A DNA stretch of 48,225 nucleotides, taken from Leptospiraceae bacterium (GTDB lineage Bacteria; Spirochaetota; Leptospiria; Turneriellales; Turneriellaceae). A program made the position numbers and the translations under genes. Location: contig JAGRNJ010000021.1 in assembly GCA_020440825.1 (NCBI GenBank), forward strand, positions 1 through 48,225. The letters run 5' to 3'. The notes below the pieces were generated by a model. That model had not been told where the DNA came from, did not search any database, and saw only the letters and a list, made by a program, of their open reading frames with translations. Positions 43,838 to 48,225 of the stretch are shown piece by piece (the stretch's first letter is position 1; every line of letters starts with the position of its first letter).

Positions 43838-44812
43838 TTATTTATTTAAGACTAACCAAATTGTATATCCGACATAGACCGACAAAAAACTTATTCCTTG
43901 CCAGCGCTGCAATACGTGACGCTGCCCTATGTACAAAAATATATACAGCAAAAATGCAGAAAACAGTGCAAGACCCAGGTCAATATATGAATCATCGGGA
44001 ATTGGCAAAGGGCGGATGGATGCAGATATGCCAAGTACCCAGAAAATATTAAAAATATTTGAACCTACTACATTTCCTACTGCAATCTCAGGTTGTTTTT
44101 TTCGTGCAGCTACAATTGAAGCCGCCAATTCTGGTAACGATGTGCCAACCGCAACAATCGTTAGACCAATGACACGCTCTGAAAGCCCGGCGACAGTAGC
44201 AATTTTTACTGCACCATTGACAATCCATTCACCGCCAAGACCCAGACCGATGAGACCAAGAATAACAAAAATGACTGATTTTAAAGTTGAGAGAGAAACA
44301 GAACCCTGTTCTTCGGACTCTGAAAAATCTTTTTTGCCGGTTATTACAGTATAGATATAATATAAAAACACAGAAAAAAAAGCGATGAGTAGAAATCCAT
44401 CCGACCGTGATAGAACATCTGCCTGCGCACCGTCAATTTCAACATCGAGAGTTAAGATAAAAAGCACAATTGACGCCAGCAATGCAAACGGAATTTCCCG
44501 TGTGGCCGTTGTCTCTTTTACTTTCAGGTTACCAAACAGCGCTGTTACACCTAAAATTAAAAAGACATTGGCTATATTGCTGCCAACAATATTTCCATAG
44601 GCAAGACCATTCTGACCTCGAGTAGAGGCCAGAATATTTACAATAAACTCAGGCAGTGATGTACCGAAAGCAACTACTGTCAAACCGACAACAGTTGTCG
44701 ATACTCCTATTTTCTGGGCAAGGCTGGCTGCACCATCGACCAACATATCTGCTCCTTTAATTAAAGCGGCAAAACCGACAATAAAGAGCAAGTATGTTAC
44801 AAATTCTGGCAT
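43838..44812 (-). CDS. CaCA-family cation/calcium exchanger (YrbG-like)
   Basis: A 324-residue membrane antiporter with ten or eleven helices and the two inverted alpha repeats: VAFGTSLPEFIVNILAS plus GNIVGSNIANVFLILG (about 47-88), and VAVGTSLPELAASIVAA plus GNVVGSNIFNIFWVLG (about 216-260). The glutamates in the two GTSLPE motifs carry the ion. It exchanges Ca2+ (possibly with K+) for Na+ or H+. The start ATG overlaps the secF stop by one base (TAATG), placing it in the sec operon, and it lies nine bases upstream of pntAA. Confidence 0.9.
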   Translation of the reverse strand: MPEFVTYLLFIVGFAALIKGADMLVDGAASLAQKIGVSTTVVGLTVVAFGTSLPEFIVNILASTRGQNGLAYGNIVGSNIANVFLILGVTALFGNLKVKETTATREIPFALLASIVLFILTLDVEIDGAQADVLSRSDGFLLIAFFSVFLYYIYTVITGKKDFSESEEQGSVSLSTLKSVIFVILGLIGLGLGGEWIVNGAVKIATVAGLSERVIGLTIVAVGTSLPELAASIVAARKKQPEIAVGNVVGSNIFNIFWVLGISASIRPLPIPDDSYIDLGLALFSAFLLYIFLYIGQRHVLQRWQGISFLSVYVGYTIWLVLNK

Positions 44813-45765
44813 TACTTGCCCTTACGTACTAAAAACTGATCCCAGATTACTACGATTGGTGCAGCAACAAAATTAGAAGAGTATGTACCAATCAAAATAC
44901 CAATGATTAAAACCTGAGACAGTTCTAACAGTCCCTCACCCCCAAAGAAGTAAACCGGTAAAATTGCCAGTAAAGTTGTGGTGGTTGTGTTTATGGTTCG
45001 AGTCATAGACTGCCATATCGACTTGTCGACCAGTCTTTCAACGGCCACATCAGGATTACCATGCATATTTTCCCTAATACGGTCAAAGATTACAATCGTA
45101 TCATTGATCGAATAACCAAGAATAGTCAACAAAGCAGCAACCACCGGAACACTTAATGGAATCTGTAAGACCCCAATAATGCCAAATGTCAAAAATAAAT
45201 CATGCAGAGATGCCAGTAAAGCCCCAACAGCAAAATTGAGTCGAAAACGAAATGCTATATAGATGGTTATGAGTCCCAATGCAATAGCAAGTACATTCAA
45301 TGCAGATACCCTAAGATATTTTCCTACTGTTGGTCCCACATGGGAAGCGCTCTCGATGATCACATTTTCTTTTTCATTCTTGCCTATTTTTTCGATCATC
45401 CGCATTCTCAAGTAATCTACTGAATTGATTGCAAATTCCATTTTCTCAAGTGAATCTCTACTTTTTTCTGCGGCCTCTGTGAGCCGAATTTCCTGAATTC
45501 CGTTGATTTCAATTTTGATCAGTTTACCAGATTCTTTACCAGCACTGCGTACATCTGCCGGAATTTTTTCAGAGGTGAGAAAATCTCTGATACTGTTTAC
45601 AGATACAAATTGATTCCCCTTAATCTCGAGTTTTATACCACCGGCAAAATCAATGGACTCATTGAAACCATTGTGAACAGCAAAAGTATAATAGAAAGAA
45701 AGACCAAGAAATACCATGGATCCTATGATGCTGATCCATTTCAGCTTCATGAAAGAAAAATTCAT
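44812..45765 (-). CDS. secF: Protein translocase subunit SecF
   Basis: A 317-residue RND-type subunit with six helices: N-terminal helix (11-29), a periplasmic domain starting ESIDFAGGIKLEI, and the C-terminal bundle with LGLITIYIAFRFRLNFAVGA and LTILGYSINDTIVIFDRIRE, the conserved proton-relay region. With SecD it uses proton motive force to help release exported proteins. The start overlaps the secD stop by one base and has GGAGG. Normal length. Confidence 0.97.
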   Translation of the reverse strand: MNFSFMKLKWISIIGSMVFLGLSFYYTFAVHNGFNESIDFAGGIKLEIKGNQFVSVNSIRDFLTSEKIPADVRSAGKESGKLIKIEINGIQEIRLTEAAEKSRDSLEKMEFAINSVDYLRMRMIEKIGKNEKENVIIESASHVGPTVGKYLRVSALNVLAIALGLITIYIAFRFRLNFAVGALLASLHDLFLTFGIIGVLQIPLSVPVVAALLTILGYSINDTIVIFDRIRENMHGNPDVAVERLVDKSIWQSMTRTINTTTTTLLAILPVYFFGGEGLLELSQVLIIGILIGTYSSNFVAAPIVVIWDQFLVRKGK

Positions 45766-47627
45766 TACTTGGCCTCCTGTGAAGCAACTGCCGATGAATC
45801 GGTTTTACCCCAGCCAATTGAGATTTTTTTTATTCCCATATCAATTACCAATGCGAAGATCAGTGATCTGTTGATGAACAGAGTCGTAAACAGTGTGCTC
45901 AGAATGCCAACAAAAAGGGTCACTCCGAATCCCTTGATAGGTCCTGACCCCAGTTTTGAGGCAAGAATTATTGCAGCAATCAAGGTTGTAAGGTTTGAGT
46001 CGAGAATGGTGCGTGTTGCATTTTCAAAACCAAGAGAAATAGCTGTAATGAGTTTCTTTCCTTTTTTTAATTCTTCTTTTATTCGTTCATAGACAATCAC
46101 ATTCGCATCGACCGCCATACCCAGGGTCAATACAACCCCTGCCAAACCCGGCAGAGTAATGGTAAAGTCCATAAGCGCAAACAAGGCAGACATAAACAAG
46201 AGATTCAATACTAAAGCCAGGTTTGCAATCAGCCCAAAAGCATGGTAATACAATACCATATAGGTTACAATCGCTAACAATCCGAACAATATAGCAGTCA
46301 GTCCATTTTCAATTGATTCCTGACCAAGGGAAGGTCCCACAGATCGTTCTTCTACTATTTTCATGGGAACAGGTAAAGCCCCCTCTCGAATAATCAAAGC
46401 AAGGTCTCTCGACTCTTGTTGCGTAAAATTCCCGGTTATTCTAGCTCTGCCCCCGGTGATGGGTTCATTGATTCTCGGATGCGAACGAATCATTCCATCA
46501 ATTAAAATTGCCAACTCCCTGCCTTTGTTATCAGTTGTCAGCTGGGCAAATTTTTCCCGCCCCGCAGAGGTAAGTTCAAACTCAACTGTGTATTGAGGAG
46601 GCACTGTTTCAGGATCGAAATTAGAGTAAACATTTCTACTCATAGAATCACCCGATAAGGAAACTTCATTTTCGAGAACCTTGAAGTAGACTGGTTTTAA
46701 GGCTGAACCTTTTTCAGAGTTAGAGGTTTTTGATTGAAAAACATAAATGCCCAAATCGGGCGGCAGATTTATTTTTCTTTCAAGCTCAGTTATAAAATTC
46801 TGACGCTTGAAATCAGAGTCCAGCTCAATGTATTCATTAAAAAACTCATTCGCCTTATCTGAATAATTTGAACCGGTTTTCTCTCCTAAACGATATTCAA
46901 CCCGGGCAGTTGAAGAGATTACTTTTTTCGCCTGTTCAGGTGAAGCAACTCCAGGCAAAGAAATTTCAACTTTATCTGAACCTTGCAATCGAATCAAGGG
47001 TTCAGATACCCCTGTTTTATCAATTCTCGAGCGAATAATTTCAAGCGCACCCTCGGTATCTGCTTTCTTTCGGGCATCAGAGAAATTCAAAGTTTCTGCA
47101 ATTTGTTTAAGCTCAGTTTCCAGGGATGCTTTTTTCTTTGAATCTGTCTCGGCTTCCATTCGCTTTTGCAGATCTTCACGATAAGCCTGGGGATATTGAC
47201 GTTCTAATTGCGTTTTTAATTTATCAAAATCTGCCTCAAGCACAAGGTTCATTCCCCCTTGTAGATCGAGACCGAGCTTAAATGGTCTTGCCATAAGGTT
47301 CTCTTCAACCCACATTTTTTCAAGCGTGACTCTCGATGAATCAACCCCATTTTGACGACCCAGTTCGTTTAAAAAAGCTGTTTGTACAAAACTTCCTTTT
47401 AATACGACTTCTATTTCTGGTTTATCATTGATTTCCCAGGAATATTTATCTGCATAAAATTTTTGCAAAAATTTACTGAGCTCCTGGGCAGCAAGTTTTT
47501 GATCTTCTACTGACAGACTTTCCTTAAATTTTACATGAATTGTGCGTTCACCAATATTCGGCCAAACGAGCAGGATAGCGAGAGTTATGGAGAACAAAAT
47601 AGTAAATAGACGAGTTTTATTGTTCAA
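45765..47627 (-). CDS. secD: Protein translocase subunit SecD
   Basis: A 620-residue SecD. It starts with TTG 47627 preceded by GGAGG. Helix 1 (8-24), P1 head and base domains (with LGLDLQGGMNLVLEADF near 117 and EGALEIIRSRIDKTGVSEP near 190), and the C-terminal bundle containing ALPVPMKIVEERSVGPSLGQ and GLAGVVLTLGMAVDANVIVY with ERIKEE. The D in AVDANV is the conserved proton-path residue. It forms the SecDF motor. It is the third gene of the minus-strand unit beginning with YajC(?). Confidence 0.97.
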   Translation of the reverse strand: MNNKTRLFTILFSITLAILLVWPNIGERTIHVKFKESLSVEDQKLAAQELSKFLQKFYADKYSWEINDKPEIEVVLKGSFVQTAFLNELGRQNGVDSSRVTLEKMWVEENLMARPFKLGLDLQGGMNLVLEADFDKLKTQLERQYPQAYREDLQKRMEAETDSKKKASLETELKQIAETLNFSDARKKADTEGALEIIRSRIDKTGVSEPLIRLQGSDKVEISLPGVASPEQAKKVISSTARVEYRLGEKTGSNYSDKANEFFNEYIELDSDFKRQNFITELERKINLPPDLGIYVFQSKTSNSEKGSALKPVYFKVLENEVSLSGDSMSRNVYSNFDPETVPPQYTVEFELTSAGREKFAQLTTDNKGRELAILIDGMIRSHPRINEPITGGRARITGNFTQQESRDLALIIREGALPVPMKIVEERSVGPSLGQESIENGLTAILFGLLAIVTYMVLYYHAFGLIANLALVLNLLFMSALFALMDFTITLPGLAGVVLTLGMAVDANVIVYERIKEELKKGKKLITAISLGFENATRTILDSNLTTLIAAIILASKLGSGPIKGFGVTLFVGILSTLFTTLFINRSLIFALVIDMGIKKISIGWGKTDSSAVASQEAK

Positions 47628-47644
47628 GGGAATTCCTCCGGAGA

Positions 47645-48088
47645 TTATCTTTTTCTGAATTTACTGTTATTGCGAATGCGAATTCTATAAAGAATGAATA
47701 TTATGACGATAAAGCCAATGACCAGTGCCTGGGTAAGATTCGGCAAATTTGCATTGATCGAATTTTCTTTATTTGCCTGGTTTTTTGTACCTTCGAGTGT
47801 CTCGACAATCACCTCTTTCTCAAGTTCTTTATTCAAATATGTTGAAGAACCTTCAAAACCGGGAATATTTCGCGTATCAAACGAAAAAGAAGGATCTTCA
47901 GGAGCCGACAAAAATTGTTCGCGTATTTTTTCTGCAGGAACCGCAATAACACTTGTGATTAAAGAAGTGTAGCACAGAAGACTGAAAAGATATTTCAGGC
48001 GGGAGTATACAAAACCAGACATACCATTATTTGTTCGAGCAACAATCTGTTTGTATCTGGTTTTTTTTTTATTTGTATAGTCATTCAA
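47645..48088 (-). CDS. Hypothetical exported membrane protein before secD
   Basis: A 147-residue protein of unknown family, 17 bases upstream of secD. From M23 (48022) it would start MSGFVYSRLKYLFSLLCYTS with a signal peptide ending SVIAV; this start is more natural than 48088 because it removes a charged leader. A single helix (about 117-134, LTQALVIGFIVIIFILYR) sits near the C-terminus with a basic tail (IRIRNNSKFRKR), leaving about 75 residues in the periplasm. It is not YajC. A FliO-like protein has a similar topology, but no sequence support exists. Confidence 0.6.
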   Translation of the reverse strand: MNDYTNKKKTRYKQIVARTNNGMSGFVYSRLKYLFSLLCYTSLITSVIAVPAEKIREQFLSAPEDPSFSFDTRNIPGFEGSSTYLNKELEKEVIVETLEGTKNQANKENSINANLPNLTQALVIGFIVIIFILYRIRIRNNSKFRKR

Positions 48089-48126
48089 AAGAGAATATCC
48101 CTGCAGTTGAATACCGATGGTATTCT

Positions 48127-48225
48127 TTATTTTTTTGTTTTCGAAACCCCTTCACTGGTCTGTTCAGGGGTAGGGTTCACAACTTCAATAGAGTTAATTA
48201 AAACTTCGACTTTTGTATTTTCAGC
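48127..48225 (-). CDS. yajC: C-terminal end of a YajC-like protein (cut by window edge)
   Basis: The last 32 residues of a minus-strand frame are seen: a beta-like AENTKVEVLINSIEVV segment and a polar tail ending SKTKK before TAA (48127-48129). YajC proteins end in such an N/D-T-K-V...S-I-x-x-V strand, and YajC commonly precedes secD. The remainder lies outside the window, so the family call is from this short match plus context. Confidence 0.5.
   Translation of the reverse strand, partial: AENTKVEVLINSIEVVNPTPEQTSEGVSKTKK

Noticed and set aside
45780..46092. Plus-strand frames opposite secD, pnt and the exchanger
   Set aside because: They are shadows of strong minus-strand coding sequence.

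Overview
The window is a chromosomal stretch of an AT-leaning diderm bacterium, most likely a spirochaete of the order Leptospirales. Pointers are the flgN-flgK-flgL-fliW-csrA cluster, a permissive lipoprotein box, a three-subunit transhydrogenase, and two copies of a small ribbon-helix-helix-like paralogous protein of the kind expanded in Leptospira. No rRNA, tRNA or CRISPR was seen. The species cannot be named from the sequence.

Layout. 1-316: left-truncated transposase. 472-7410: lipid and redox metabolism (2,4-dienoyl-CoA reductase, quinone-oxidoreductase-like enzyme, acyl-CoA dehydrogenase, short-chain dehydrogenase) interrupted by a VapBC-type toxin-antitoxin pair. 7451-9770: outer-membrane protein, small membrane protein, a dispersed repeat and a decayed IS3 remnant. 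9772-18994: rpmI-rplT, outer-membrane protein, ribbon-helix-helix-like regulator, cytochrome c'-like protein, signal peptidase I, two von Willebrand A proteins around a dGTPase, and a LicD transferase. 19058-26210: PilZ protein, an orphan Opp/Dpp permease pair, and the flagellar hook-junction genes with the FliW-CsrA post-transcriptional switch. 26217-33596: lone histidine-kinase ATPase, AsmA-like protein, galT, an unknown 505-residue protein and a lipoprotein. 33612-40792: PanE, ECF sigma factor with membrane anti-sigma candidate, two STAS proteins, MFS carrier, ArgJ, the second regulator paralogue and an inositol monophosphatase. 40954-48225: one long minus-strand run, YajC(?)-hypothetical-SecD-SecF-cation exchanger-PntAA-PntAB-PntB.

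The strongest unexpected signal is transcriptional. Eleven genes that stand first in their transcription unit carry TTGAC exactly 33-36 bases before the start codon (seven of them at 34), on both strands and in unrelated pathways, and none has a convincing Shine-Dalgarno sequence. Two more fit with a weaker hexamer. If TTGAC is the -35 element, transcription starts at or within a few bases of the start codon, so these mRNAs would be leaderless. Other genes here (transposases, pnt, sec, PilZ, one porin) have textbook Shine-Dalgarno sites, so two start modes appear to coexist. A FliA-like -10 element (GCCGATAT) sits at the same leaderless distance before flgN. A second structural signal is a 35-base upstream block shared (26/35 by hand) by the two regulator paralogues 27 kb apart.
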